The notes under the pieces: generated by a model | The model's input: only the letters and a program-made list of their open reading frames with translations | Database searches by the model: none | What the model was told of the DNA's origin: nothing | From: Fidelibacterota bacterium | Lineage (GTDB): Bacteria > Fidelibacterota > UBA2242 | Assembly: GCA_016936335.1 (NCBI GenBank) | Contig: JAFGXZ010000169.1 | Location: forward strand, 1 to 13,570 | Length of the DNA stretch: 13,570 nucleotides | Direction: 5' to 3' | Made by a program: the position numbers and the translations under genes | Part shown: one piece after another, positions 6,633 through 13,570 of the stretch | Numbering within the stretch: the stretch's first letter is position 1 | Layout of the letters: each line of letters begins with the position of its first letter

Positions 6633-7734
6633 GCTTGATTTCCTGATAATTTGGTTTGTCACCGCCAACAATAATTCCACCTAATATCAGACGGTCGTTC
6701 AAATATAAGACCGCCGATTGTCCGGGAGTCACTGCCCGTTGCGGTTCCGAAAATTCAACGAGATAGCGATTTTTATCTATGGCACTTACTTGGCTTTGGA
6801 CGCCTTTATGATTGTAACGGATTTTCACAATTCCTTCAATCCTGTTCGCCGGTGGCGCGCCGACCCAATTTACATCCCTGATGGTCATTTGCCGACTAAA
6901 AAGCTGCTCATTGTCAGTAATCATAACCCGATTGTTTGCGGCATCAATTTCCTTTACATATTTCCGCTTTGAAAAACCCTTTTTAAAGCCTTTGCGCTGA
7001 CCAATGGTAAAATTATGAAATCCATTGTGAAAACCAAGAACCTGTAAATTGTCATTCACTAATTCACCCTGTGATATTTCCGCAATTCGCTCCGGACAAT
7101 ACGACTGTAAAAACTCACGATAATCATTGTCAGGCAGAAAACAGACGTCCTGACTCTCTTTCTGTTCGCCATCGTGTAAACATAAGTTATCGGCAATTGC
7201 TTTGATATCATTTTTCAAGCGTGAACCAAGCGGAAAAAGTGTCCGCCTTAGCGCCTCCTGAGACAATTGCCAGAGCATATAGGATTGGTCTTTTGACGGA
7301 TCAACTCCCTTCAGAATTTCATGGTATCCGTCTGCATTTTTCTCAAGCCGGACATAATGCCCGGTCGCCACATAGGGAATACCCAATCTATCTGCCGTTG
7401 CCAGCAGATGCCGCCATTTGATAAAACGGTTACAAAAAACACAGGGATTGGGTGTAATGCCGGATAGATAATCATCGGCGAACTGCTGTACAACGGTCTC
7501 TTTGAACTCTTTTTCAATGTCCAGTACATGATGCTTAATCTCTAATTTCGAACAAACGGATTGAGCTCTTTGGATTATTTCCGGGTACCGATTATCTGAT
7601 CCATGACACCAGAGTTTAAAGGTCACTCCTTCGGGCTGATACCCCTGTTCCTTTAGTACAAATGCTGCCACCGAACTATCCACCCCGCCGCTCATGGCAA
7701 GCAGTACCTGACAATTATCGGTAGTTTTATTCAT
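6625..7734 (-). CDS. mnmA: tRNA-specific 2-thiouridylase MnmA
   Basis: Adds sulphur to the wobble uridine (s2U34) of tRNA-Lys, -Glu and -Gln, using ATP and a persulfide relay. The 369 residues include the PP-loop AMSGGVDSS (13-21), the NPC-x2-C segment with Cys98 and Cys101, ATGHYVR (123-129), KDQSYMLW (148-155) and the second active-site cysteine Cys198 in SQDVCF (194-199), followed by FTIGQRKG and a C-terminal beta-barrel. Both catalytic cysteines are kept. I choose the ATG at 7734: eleven extra residues from 7767 are unlike the family. It overlaps the Nudix stop by 8 bases (ATGAATAA), mirroring the mnmA/panB junction. The ribosome-binding site is poor, so coupling to the Nudix gene is likely. 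Confidence 0.96.
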   Translation of the reverse strand: MNKTTDNCQVLLAMSGGVDSSVAAFVLKEQGYQPEGVTFKLWCHGSDNRYPEIIQRAQSVCSKLEIKHHVLDIEKEFKETVVQQFADDYLSGITPNPCVFCNRFIKWRHLLATADRLGIPYVATGHYVRLEKNADGYHEILKGVDPSKDQSYMLWQLSQEALRRTLFPLGSRLKNDIKAIADNLCLHDGEQKESQDVCFLPDNDYREFLQSYCPERIAEISQGELVNDNLQVLGFHNGFHNFTIGQRKGFKKGFSKRKYVKEIDAANNRVMITDNEQLFSRQMTIRDVNWVGAPPANRIEGIVKIRYNHKGVQSQVSAIDKNRYLVEFSEPQRAVTPGQSAVLYLNDRLILGGIIVGGDKPNYQEIKHV

Positions 7735-8227
7735 TTCTTTTTCGCCATAATTCAACAAATTCTTCATGCACCCTGAAAATCATTTGCGGTCGATCATTCA
7801 ACGGAAAAAAAACGGCTTCACTGACATCATCACCGGGTACCAGTTCACTGGCTGAATTGATATTGGCACTGAATCCAATAATCAGAACGTCTCCATAATA
7901 CCCATTCAGGTGAGATCCGATATTCAGTAATTGCGGTGGTTCGATCTCAATTCCGATTTCTTCCTGGAGTTCGCGGACGGCTGCCTGGGAAGGCGTTTCT
8001 CCCATTTCAATAAACCCGCCCGGCAGGCACCATTCGCCGATTCCCGGCTCCGCACTGCGACGGACAAGTAAAATTCGCCGATCCGGATCGATCAGCACAA
8101 CAGCCACAGACGGAATCGGATTTTCGTATAACGGGATTCCACAACTTTCACAATAAGAGCGTTTTCGGCCGTCAATTTTCCGAATGATCGTTGCATTCCC
8201 ACAGATGTAACAAAACCGGTATTTCAT
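7727..8227 (-). CDS. Nudix hydrolase with N-terminal zinc ribbon
   Basis: A 166-residue Nudix-fold pyrophosphohydrolase. A zinc ribbon at the N-terminus has cysteines at 6, 9, 26 and 29 (two CxxC knuckles), then a complete Nudix box at about 71-93 matching Gx5Ex7REUxEExGU, with Glu86, Glu89 and Glu90 for metal binding. Zinc-ribbon Nudix enzymes include NADH pyrophosphatases and other nucleoside-diphosphate-X hydrolases, but the NudC SQPWPFPxS array after the box is not present, so the substrate is open. The gene is first in the Nudix-mnmA-panB-panC run and is divergent from the sugar kinase across a 94-bp gap. No strong ribosome-binding site precedes the ATG. A housekeeping nucleotide-sanitising role is the simplest guess. 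Confidence 0.88.
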   Translation of the reverse strand: MKYRFCYICGNATIIRKIDGRKRSYCESCGIPLYENPIPSVAVVLIDPDRRILLVRRSAEPGIGEWCLPGGFIEMGETPSQAAVRELQEEIGIEIEPPQLLNIGSHLNGYYGDVLIIGFSANINSASELVPGDDVSEAVFFPLNDRPQMIFRVHEEFVELWRKRNE

Positions 8228-8321
8228 GGGTTTAATTTACCAATGATTTAGGATATTGGAAACAAAACTGAAATTTTGTATCTTTTCGGGTAAATTTGAT
8301 AATGTTTAAAACAGGAATCAC
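8228..8321. promoter_or_regulatory. Divergent intergenic region between the Nudix and sugar-kinase genes
   Basis: A 94-bp AT-rich gap between outward-facing genes must carry promoters for both. For the plus strand TTGGAA (8256-8261) and TATCTT (8279-8284) are 17 bases apart, each a 4/6 match. A GATAAT hexamer just upstream of the kinase start is an alternative -10. An AGGA ribosome-binding site lies five bases before the kinase ATG. I find no comparably good minus-strand pair. No palindromic operator is evident. Confidence 0.4.
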
Positions 8322-9227
8322 ATGAGCAATTCAGTCCTTGTGGTCGGATCTGTCGCCTTCGATGATGTTGAAACACCTTTTGGAAAGCGAGAAGACGCGT
8401 TGGGTGGCAGTGCCGTGTTTTTCTCCATGGCAGCCTCGCATTTTACATCCCCGCGGATGGTGGGTGTTGCAGGAACTGATTATCCCGATGAAGCCCTCGC
8501 AATGCTGGAACAACACAACGTCGATATTCGCGGACTGGAAATTGTTGAAGGAAAGACCTTTCGTTGGGGCGGTGTTTATCATGAAGACATTAATCAACGT
8601 GATACACTATATACCGATTTGAATGTTTTCGCTGACTTCAAGCCGGTCATTCCACAAGAATACAGGCAAACACCCTTTCTGTTTCTGGGAAATATCCAAC
8701 CATCTCTACAACTGGATGTACTGGATCAGGTTATCAATCCAAAATATATCGCCCTTGATACAATGAATCTCTGGATAAATACAACACTCGATGATCTCCT
8801 TAAGGTTATTCGGAAAGTCGATCTGCTGATCATCAATGACAGTGAGTTGACTCTTTTATCCAAAGAAACCAATCTGTTATCCGGTTTGGAAAAACTTCAC
8901 ACGATGGGACCGCAGCATATCGTTATAAAGAAAGGTGAGCACGGTGCTTTCCTCAGCTATGACACCAAACTGTTTTACGCGCCGGCGTTTCCCGTCAGAC
9001 AGGCAACTGATCCCACCGGCGCCGGTGACAGTTTCGCCGGAGGACTGATGGGATTCTTGACAAGCTGTGAAAAGATCAATTTTACAGCATTGAAAAAAGC
9101 ACTTGTTTATGGTTGTGTGATGGGTTCTTTTGCAGTTGAAAAATTCAGTACTGATGGTTTAATCCAGCTTAGCCGGGAACAGATTGAAATACGGTATAAT
9201 GCCCTTCGAAAGCTTGTAACAATTTAA
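8322..9227 (+). CDS. PfkB-family carbohydrate/nucleoside kinase
   Basis: A 301-residue ribokinase-fold kinase. The N-terminal VLVVGSVAFDD (5-15) and GGSAVFFS (28-35) match substrate-side PfkB features; NDSE (172-175), KKGEHGAF (203-210) and DPTGAGDSFAGG (230-241) form the ATP and anion-hole region, with Asp236 as the expected catalytic base. Length is usual. The sugar substrate cannot be read from sequence. It is 11 bases upstream of mtnA, so the two are co-transcribed, which points to phosphorylation of a pentose-type compound such as a methylthioribose or ribose derivative. That is inference: ribose-1-phosphate kinases of this fold act beside MtnA-like isomerases in some archaea, but there is no direct evidence here. 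Its AGGA ribosome-binding site and ATG are clear. Confidence 0.9.
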   Translation: MSNSVLVVGSVAFDDVETPFGKREDALGGSAVFFSMAASHFTSPRMVGVAGTDYPDEALAMLEQHNVDIRGLEIVEGKTFRWGGVYHEDINQRDTLYTDLNVFADFKPVIPQEYRQTPFLFLGNIQPSLQLDVLDQVINPKYIALDTMNLWINTTLDDLLKVIRKVDLLIINDSELTLLSKETNLLSGLEKLHTMGPQHIVIKKGEHGAFLSYDTKLFYAPAFPVRQATDPTGAGDSFAGGLMGFLTSCEKINFTALKKALVYGCVMGSFAVEKFSTDGLIQLSREQIEIRYNALRKLVTI

Positions 9228-9238
9228 ACAGAGATCAA

Positions 9239-10255
9239 ATGATTAAACCACTATTCTGGGAAGACAATCGACTTTTCATCGTCGATCAAACCCTTTTACC
9301 CCTTGAATACAAACAGATTGAAATTAAAAATCATCTCGATATGGCTGACGCAGTAAAACGACTGGCAATCAGAGGCGCACCGGCTATCGGAATCGCAGCA
9401 GCCGCCGGTCTGGTTGTCGGTCTAAAATCTTTTATCAATTCAGGGTCCACAATATTTTTAGAAAAGCTGGATGAGATTACGGCAATATTAAACAGCACCA
9501 GACCGACTGCCGTCAATCTGTCCTGGGCATTAAAAAGAATGAAATCTGTCGCAAAATCGATGAAACATAAACCCGTTCCTGACATCTGGGACCGATTATA
9601 CCAGGAAGCTCTCACTATTCATCAAGAAGATATTGCCATGTGCCAGGCCATCGCCCGGCATGGACAGAATCTAATCCCGGAAAAAGCAAATATACTGACG
9701 CACTGCAATACCGGCGGTCTGGCTACTGGTGGTCTTGGAACAGCACTGGGAATTATTATTACCGCTTATCAAAACGGAAAAGACATCCATGTATATGTTG
9801 ATGAAACCCGGCCACTGCTGCAGGGTGCTCGACTGACGGCCTGGGAGTTGACCGAAGAAAAAGTGCCGTATACATTAATCAGTGATAATATGGCAGCATA
9901 TGTCATGTCGACACAAAATATTGATGCCGTTATTGTCGGAGCCGATCGAATTGCCGCCAACGGAGATACCGCCAATAAAATCGGTACTTATGGGCTGGCT
10001 GTTCTGGCTGATTTTCACAATGTTCCATTCTACATCGCCGCACCATCGTCAACAATCGATCCCGGTATACAATCGGGACAGCAGATAACGATTGAAGAAC
10101 GGGATGGCAACGAAGTCCGAAATCTATTCGGGACTCAGATTTCTCCCATGAACAGCAAGGCGATTTCACCGGCCTTCGATGTCACGCCAAATAAACTCAT
10201 TGCCGGCATAATAACTGAAAAGGGTAGATTCGGAACACCCTATAATTTCTTATAA
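9239..10255 (+). CDS. mtnA: S-methyl-5-thioribose-1-phosphate isomerase
   Basis: Converts methylthioribose-1-phosphate to methylthioribulose-1-phosphate in methionine salvage, in the cytoplasm. The 338 residues show RGAPAIGIAAAAG (45-57), LTHCNTGGLATGG (153-165) with catalytic Cys156, ETRPLLQGARLTAWEL (189-204), and VGADRIAANGD (233-243) with catalytic Asp236, followed by NKIGTY (246-251). All are hallmarks of MtnA within the eIF2B-like fold. The related ribose-1,5-bisphosphate isomerases share the fold, so a role with other 1-phospho-sugars cannot be excluded. No mtnK, mtnP or mtnB-E neighbours are in the window; the upstream partner is a PfkB-type kinase. Start ATG has AGAGA upstream. The gene precedes a TPR lipoprotein gene that has its own likely promoter. 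Confidence 0.93.
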   Translation: MIKPLFWEDNRLFIVDQTLLPLEYKQIEIKNHLDMADAVKRLAIRGAPAIGIAAAAGLVVGLKSFINSGSTIFLEKLDEITAILNSTRPTAVNLSWALKRMKSVAKSMKHKPVPDIWDRLYQEALTIHQEDIAMCQAIARHGQNLIPEKANILTHCNTGGLATGGLGTALGIIITAYQNGKDIHVYVDETRPLLQGARLTAWELTEEKVPYTLISDNMAAYVMSTQNIDAVIVGADRIAANGDTANKIGTYGLAVLADFHNVPFYIAAPSSTIDPGIQSGQQITIEERDGNEVRNLFGTQISPMNSKAISPAFDVTPNKLIAGIITEKGRFGTPYNFL

Positions 10256-10263
10256 TATCTTTC

Positions 10264-10292
10264 TTGAAAAGTAGTTTTTTGAATGATAAATT
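10264..10292 (+). promoter_or_regulatory. Candidate promoter of the TPR lipoprotein gene
   Basis: TTGAAA (10264-10269, 5/6 match to -35) and TAAATT (10287-10292, 4/6 match to -10) are 17 bases apart in the 72-bp gap after mtnA. Transcription from here would leave a leader of about 29 bases. Read-through from mtnA is also possible since no terminator is seen between them. Confidence 0.4.
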
Positions 10293-10314
10293 TGATTGCT
10301 AATTTATGAACCTT

Positions 10315-10320
10315 GAGGAG
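10315..10320 (+). promoter_or_regulatory. Ribosome-binding site fixing the TPR lipoprotein start
   Basis: GAGGAG lies exactly seven bases before the ATG at 10328. It overlaps the upstream in-frame TTG at 10313, which therefore cannot be the start, and it makes the lipoprotein signal begin at MKLRILL. Confidence 0.75.
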
Positions 10321-10327
10321 TTATCGA

Positions 10328-11389
10328 ATGAAACTTAGAATTCTTTTATTCACACTAGCGTTGTTTTTGCTGCTATCATTTTTCCTGGCTTCCTGTCAAA
10401 GCCCGGAAGTGACCTCCGCAAAAGTGTATTTTCAGCAAAACAATATTGCGGCCGCGGAAGAACAGTTATTGATCGCTCTACAAAAAGAGCCCATGAATCC
10501 CGAAGTCCCGTTTCTGCTGGCAGTCCAGGTTCACTTACCAAAAAAGGAATGGATCGCGGCGAAAAAGTATCTCGAAAAAGTCATTGAAATCAATCCCAAT
10601 TATACGTATCCCGGTGGAATCAGCGCTCAGGATCAGTTAAAACGCCTGTGGGCAGAAATTCATTCTCAAGGGGCCAATAAATTCAATGAGGCAATTAAAG
10701 CAATTTTACCGATTGATAAAGATTCTCTCCTAACCGAGGCAACCGAGAAATTCTTGTTAGCTCTGGAAATCCGTGGTGACGAAGTTAGCAGCTACAATGC
10801 GTTAATTAAATGCTATTATATGCTGGATGATACAGCAGATTTGGTCAAAACTTCTGAAATAGTGATGGATAAGGGACTTTTTGATGAAGATATCGTTTTA
10901 TATTATGTCCAGATTCTGTTTGACCAGGGACATAAAGACAAGGCGCTGGCCATATTAGATGATGTGTTGACAGATCACCATGAATCGGTAAAGCTACAGG
11001 AACTTAGAATTCAGTTTCTGGCGATGCAGGATCGTTTGGATGAAGCCAAGGAAATTGCCAGAAAACTATCTGAAGATTACCCAAACGATGTCGATGTCAT
11101 GTACCTGCTTGCACAGATCTACTATAAATTAGGTGATTACGAGTCTGCACAATATCAATTTAAAAAAGTACTCATCGAAAGCCCCGACGATATTCTGGTT
11201 CTCCAAAGTATTGCCACTTCCGCTTTTAAGGCAGAAGACTGGATTATGGCCGAAGAATACGCCCGTCAGATGATCGCACTTGATCCGGAATTCGTCAACG
11301 GCTATACGCTACTCTGGAAATCTCTGTACAATCAGGGTAAGCCGGATGAAGCCGAGGAATATCGCCAGATTGAAAAAAGTATGCGCTAA
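10328..11389 (+). CDS. TPR-repeat lipoprotein
   Basis: A 353-residue protein with a lipoprotein signal: basic MKLR, hydrophobic core, and lipobox LASC with the lipidated cysteine at residue 23. The residues after Cys23 (QSPE) lack an Asp at +2, which in Gram-negatives such as E. coli would favour outer-membrane sorting; rules may differ here. The mature protein is helical with tetratricopeptide-like units, clearest at about 28-58, 60-90, 225-255, 256-289, 290-322 and 324-353 (for example YYKLGDYESAQYQFKKVL at 265-282). It would act as a periplasmic scaffold; partners are unknown. It follows mtnA by 72 bp, has a candidate promoter of its own, and ends just before a hairpin terminator. No enzymatic domain is present. 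Confidence 0.85.
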   Translation: MKLRILLFTLALFLLLSFFLASCQSPEVTSAKVYFQQNNIAAAEEQLLIALQKEPMNPEVPFLLAVQVHLPKKEWIAAKKYLEKVIEINPNYTYPGGISAQDQLKRLWAEIHSQGANKFNEAIKAILPIDKDSLLTEATEKFLLALEIRGDEVSSYNALIKCYYMLDDTADLVKTSEIVMDKGLFDEDIVLYYVQILFDQGHKDKALAILDDVLTDHHESVKLQELRIQFLAMQDRLDEAKEIARKLSEDYPNDVDVMYLLAQIYYKLGDYESAQYQFKKVLIESPDDILVLQSIATSAFKAEDWIMAEEYARQMIALDPEFVNGYTLLWKSLYNQGKPDEAEEYRQIEKSMR

Positions 11390-11412
11390 CTAATCCGCTT
11401 TCCATAATAATT

Positions 11413-11442
11413 AAAAAGCCGATCGGAATGGTCGGCCTTTTT
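11413..11442. terminator. Rho-independent terminator between convergent genes
   Basis: A GC-rich stem GCCGATC (11418-11424) pairs with GGTCGGC (11430-11436, one G-U) around a five-base loop, flanked by five A and five T with one bulged C. The T-run follows on the plus strand and, because of the A-run, the mirror image serves the minus strand. It lies 23 bases after the TPR lipoprotein stop and 26 bases before the DUF58 stop, so it probably ends both transcripts. Confidence 0.8.
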
Positions 11443-11468
11443 ATATGAATCAGTGTCCGGTTTTATTT

Positions 11469-12374
11469 TCACCCGATCCGGGTTCGTTTTCGCAGGTACT
11501 CACTCAGAGCCAGGTCTAGATTCTGATCGGTAATTAACGTAATATAGTCAATATTATTTGCCCGACACTGGATTTTATAGTTGTCGATAAACTGCCGAAT
11601 CAATCCCTGATAGGCTTCCTGAATATGCCAGGGTTCGGTGTTCATGTGCAGGGATGTTTCCAAGTCTATAAAACGGGTCTGGCGATTAAAAGAAAACTCC
11701 AGTTCCTGCCGGTCCATAATATGAAAAAGGATGACTTCATGCCGCTTGTGTCGAAAATGTTTCAGGGCGTTAATAACGTCATCCGGCTCATCCAGCAGAT
11801 CAGAGATAAGTACAATCAGTCCCCGTTTTTTTAATTTTTCAGCCAGTTCATGCAATTGCGGAGCGATACGGGTTTCAGCGCCAGCCTGTACTTTTTCAAG
11901 TGCGGCAAGCAGATGATTCAGATGGCTCTTTTTGGCAACCGGTGGTAAAAAATCGCGAACCTGATCATCAAACAGGGTTAAACTGACAGCGTCTTGCTGT
12001 TTCAACATTAAATAGGATAGCGCTGCTGCCAGATAAGATCCGTAGTTCAGTTTGGATATTGACCCGGAAGCGTATTTCATAGAACCACTTTTATCCAGCA
12101 ATATATAGGACTTCAGATTTGTTTCTTCTTCAAATTGTTTGATATAATATCGGTCGGTCTTGCCATAAAGTTTCCAGTCAATATGCCGGATTTCATCGCC
12201 GGGGTTATACGGGCGATGCTCAGCGAATTCCACTGAAAAACCATGATAGGGGCTCTTGTGCAGGCCGAGAATAAACCCTTCAACCACCAGCCGTGCCCGG
12301 AGTGCCATATTATCCAATCGGGCGATTGTTGCCGGGTCCAGATACTTCCGTTTATCGGTCGTTTTATCAAGCAT
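11469..12374 (-). CDS. DUF58 domain protein, MoxR partner
   Basis: A 301-residue cytosolic-looking protein with the DUF58 signature RPYNPGDEIRHIDWKLYGKTD (54-74) followed by a von Willebrand A-like core in which ILLDKSGSM (91-99) supplies the DxSxS metal-binding motif (Asp94, Ser96, Ser98). LIVLISDLLDEPDDV in the later part resembles the second MIDAS-type strand. There are no membrane segments, unlike longer DUF58 proteins with two N-terminal helices. DUF58 genes commonly follow moxR, and the pair is thought to act as a chaperone or assembly system; the target is unknown. It begins 8 bases after the moxR stop and has a weak ribosome-binding site, so coupling is likely. The stop is TGA. Confidence 0.9.
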   Translation of the reverse strand: MLDKTTDKRKYLDPATIARLDNMALRARLVVEGFILGLHKSPYHGFSVEFAEHRPYNPGDEIRHIDWKLYGKTDRYYIKQFEEETNLKSYILLDKSGSMKYASGSISKLNYGSYLAAALSYLMLKQQDAVSLTLFDDQVRDFLPPVAKKSHLNHLLAALEKVQAGAETRIAPQLHELAEKLKKRGLIVLISDLLDEPDDVINALKHFRHKRHEVILFHIMDRQELEFSFNRQTRFIDLETSLHMNTEPWHIQEAYQGLIRQFIDNYKIQCRANNIDYITLITDQNLDLALSEYLRKRTRIG

Positions 12375-12382
12375 ATTGCTTA

Positions 12383-13381
12383 TTACCGGAGCGCTTCGAT
12401 CAATTTATCAGTAATAGTATCGGTATCAATACCGTCGGACTCAGCATTAAAGTTTGGAATAATTCGGTGGCGCAGCACGGGTTTGGCAATTTTTATCACA
12501 TCATCAATATTCGGCGTTGGCCGACCATCCAGAACGGCGTGGGTCTTGGCCGCCAGAGTCAAATATTGCGATGCCCGCGGGCCAGCCCCCCATTCTACCC
12601 AATTATTGATAAAATCCGGAGTGTTCTTTCCGTTCGGACGGGTTGCCGTTACCAGTTTTACGGCAAAGTTGATCACATTGTCCGCAACCGGGACCCGGCG
12701 AATCAGATGCTGGTACGCCCGAATATTTTCACGATCAATAATAGTCTTAATGTCCATACTGACATCATAGGTTGTAGATTTTACAATGTCGATTTCCTCT
12801 TCAAAACTCGGATATTCGACCTTCAGGCTGAACATAAACCGATCCAACTGTGCTTCGGGTAACGGATAGGTTCCCTCCTGCTCAATTGGGTTTTGGGTTG
12901 CCAGAACAAAAAAGGGTTCTTCCAGGACATAGGTTTTTCCGGCAGCGGTCACCCGGTGTTCCTGCATGGCTTCCAGAAGAGCAGCCTGGGTTTTCGGCGG
13001 TGTCCGGTTGATTTCATCCGCCAGGATAATATTCCCAAAAATTGGTCCTTTGAAAAACCGAAACTCCCTCTTTCCACTGCTTTTATCTTCTTCAATGACT
13101 TCCGTCCCGGTAATGTCGGAAGGCATCAGATCCGGCGTAAACTGAATACGCTTAAATGTCAAATCGAGGACCCGGGACAGGGTTTTTATCAAGAGGGTTT
13201 TCGCCAGGCCCGGCACACCAATCAGCAGGCAATGCCCCTGACAAAGCAGGGATATCAACAGCTGGTCAATAATTTCTCTCTGACCAATAATAACTCTGCC
13301 AAGTTCATCATTTAATAATTCCCGGGTTTTATACAGTTTTTCGACCAGGGCCACATCGCCGGTATTTTTTAATTCAGTCAT
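12383..13381 (-). CDS. MoxR-family AAA+ ATPase
   Basis: A 332-residue AAA+ ATPase of the MoxR group. Walker A is GVPGLAKT (55-62), Walker B IILADE (118-123), sensor 1 ATQN (161-164) and the conserved YPLPEAQLDRFM (172-183) carries an arginine-finger candidate at Arg181; the second arginine-rich sensor region (GPRAS) and a lid domain follow. Such ATPases are proposed to fold or insert cofactors into partner proteins together with vWA proteins, here the adjacent DUF58 gene. The ATG at 13381 has GGAAAG seven bases upstream. The gene heads a two-gene unit that ends at the shared terminator. Specific substrate unknown. Confidence 0.94.
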   Translation of the reverse strand: MTELKNTGDVALVEKLYKTRELLNDELGRVIIGQREIIDQLLISLLCQGHCLLIGVPGLAKTLLIKTLSRVLDLTFKRIQFTPDLMPSDITGTEVIEEDKSSGKREFRFFKGPIFGNIILADEINRTPPKTQAALLEAMQEHRVTAAGKTYVLEEPFFVLATQNPIEQEGTYPLPEAQLDRFMFSLKVEYPSFEEEIDIVKSTTYDVSMDIKTIIDRENIRAYQHLIRRVPVADNVINFAVKLVTATRPNGKNTPDFINNWVEWGAGPRASQYLTLAAKTHAVLDGRPTPNIDDVIKIAKPVLRHRIIPNFNAESDGIDTDTITDKLIEALR

Positions 13382-13570
13382 TCTTGTACTTTCCAGATTA
13401 ATTCACATTTTATCCGCGAAAATCTAAGACTTTATTACTCCAAGCGCAAGCATCCTCAGTTCTGATCAACGGTTTTTATTTATGGTTAAACATTAACATC
13501 TTTCCGCTCTTTCCGAACTCTTTGTAGTCATTTTTATTGCATAAGGTTCCCAATTATTTATTTTAGAATG
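13382..13570 (-). promoter_or_regulatory. Upstream region of moxR and possible end of a neighbouring gene
   Basis: A 189-bp AT-rich stretch to the window edge. Reading on the minus strand, a GGATAAAATG sequence gives a candidate -10 about 35 bases before the moxR ATG, without a good -35. From the edge, one frame stays open for 25 codons to a TAA at 13495-13493 and could be the C-terminus of a gene outside the window; the other two frames close within a few codons. An imperfect tandem TCTTTCCG pair occurs at 13499-13515. Confidence 0.25.

Noticed and set aside
6633..6680. Longer panB start at 6680
   Set aside because: The ATG at 6632 has an AGGAA site at seven bases and gives the family-typical N-terminus.
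7735..7767. Longer mnmA start at 7767
   Set aside because: The added eleven residues are unlike MnmA and extend the overlap with the Nudix gene; 7734 is preferred, though its ribosome-binding site is weak.
10313..10327. TTG start for the TPR lipoprotein
   Set aside because: The GAGGAG ribosome-binding site overlaps this codon; the ATG at 10328 is correctly spaced.
12243..12862. Two long overlapping plus-strand open frames (175 and 189 codons)
   Set aside because: They lie antisense to the well-supported moxR and DUF58 genes and have no recognisable features; they are shadows of coding sequence.
1..13570. Mobile elements, CRISPR arrays, toxin-antitoxin or complete defence systems
   Set aside because: No transposase, integrase, phage, Cas or cyclase-type gene and no repeat array was seen; the PycTM-like gene alone does not make a Pycsar system.

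Overview
The window is a gene-dense, moderately AT-leaning bacterial chromosome segment carrying housekeeping genes and no mobile elements, CRISPR arrays or RNA genes that I could see. The organism is Gram-negative with an LPS outer membrane: it has a CMP-KDO synthetase, a lipobox-bearing TPR lipoprotein and a small secreted protein that looks beta-rich. The style of the ArgRS (a TVGH signature), the 160-residue secreted protein with an 'IDPNRFFMNQS' core and the LytR_C-RsfS pairing suggest the FCB side of the tree (for example Calditrichota, Marinimicrobiota, KSB1-like or Chlorobi-like lineages). This placement is from memory of family appearance, not from a search.

Layout. (1) Positions 25-4803, minus strand: a six-gene run that reads, in transcription order, secreted beta-rich protein, LytR_C membrane protein, rsfS, argS, a stand-alone Pycsar-effector-like (PycTM/DUF5706) membrane protein, and kdsB. 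A near-consensus sigma70-type promoter (TTGACA-17-TAAAAT) stands at its head. kdsB is separated from the rest by a 296-bp leader that may hold its own promoter. (2) Positions 4970-8227, minus strand: a tightly packed, partly overlapping run of zinc-ribbon Nudix hydrolase, mnmA, panB and panC, combining tRNA 2-thiouridylation with pantothenate synthesis. (3) Positions 8322-11389, plus strand, diverging from the Nudix gene: a PfkB-family sugar kinase, mtnA (methylthioribose-1-phosphate isomerase) and a TPR lipoprotein, ending in a hairpin terminator placed between convergent genes. (4) Positions 11469-13381, minus strand: a MoxR AAA+ ATPase followed by a DUF58 protein with a vWA-like DxSxS motif. 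The moxR upstream region and perhaps the tail of another gene lie at the right edge.

How they work together. Block 1 mixes translation (RsfS, ArgRS) with envelope functions (KdsB, LytR_C, secreted protein). Its most unusual member is the PycTM-like protein, whose known relatives are cyclic-pyrimidine-gated effectors of Pycsar anti-phage defence, yet no pyrimidylate cyclase is visible here. Block 2 makes pantothenate from ketopantoate precursors and beta-alanine and modifies tRNA wobble uridines. Block 3 pairs a sugar kinase of unknown substrate with an enzyme of the methionine salvage or pentose-phosphate-ester salvage route. Block 4 is the minimal MoxR-DUF58 chaperone pair without the membrane vWA (Bat) partners it often accompanies. 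No complete undescribed system is evident. The PycTM-like orphan and the kinase-MtnA pair are the best leads.
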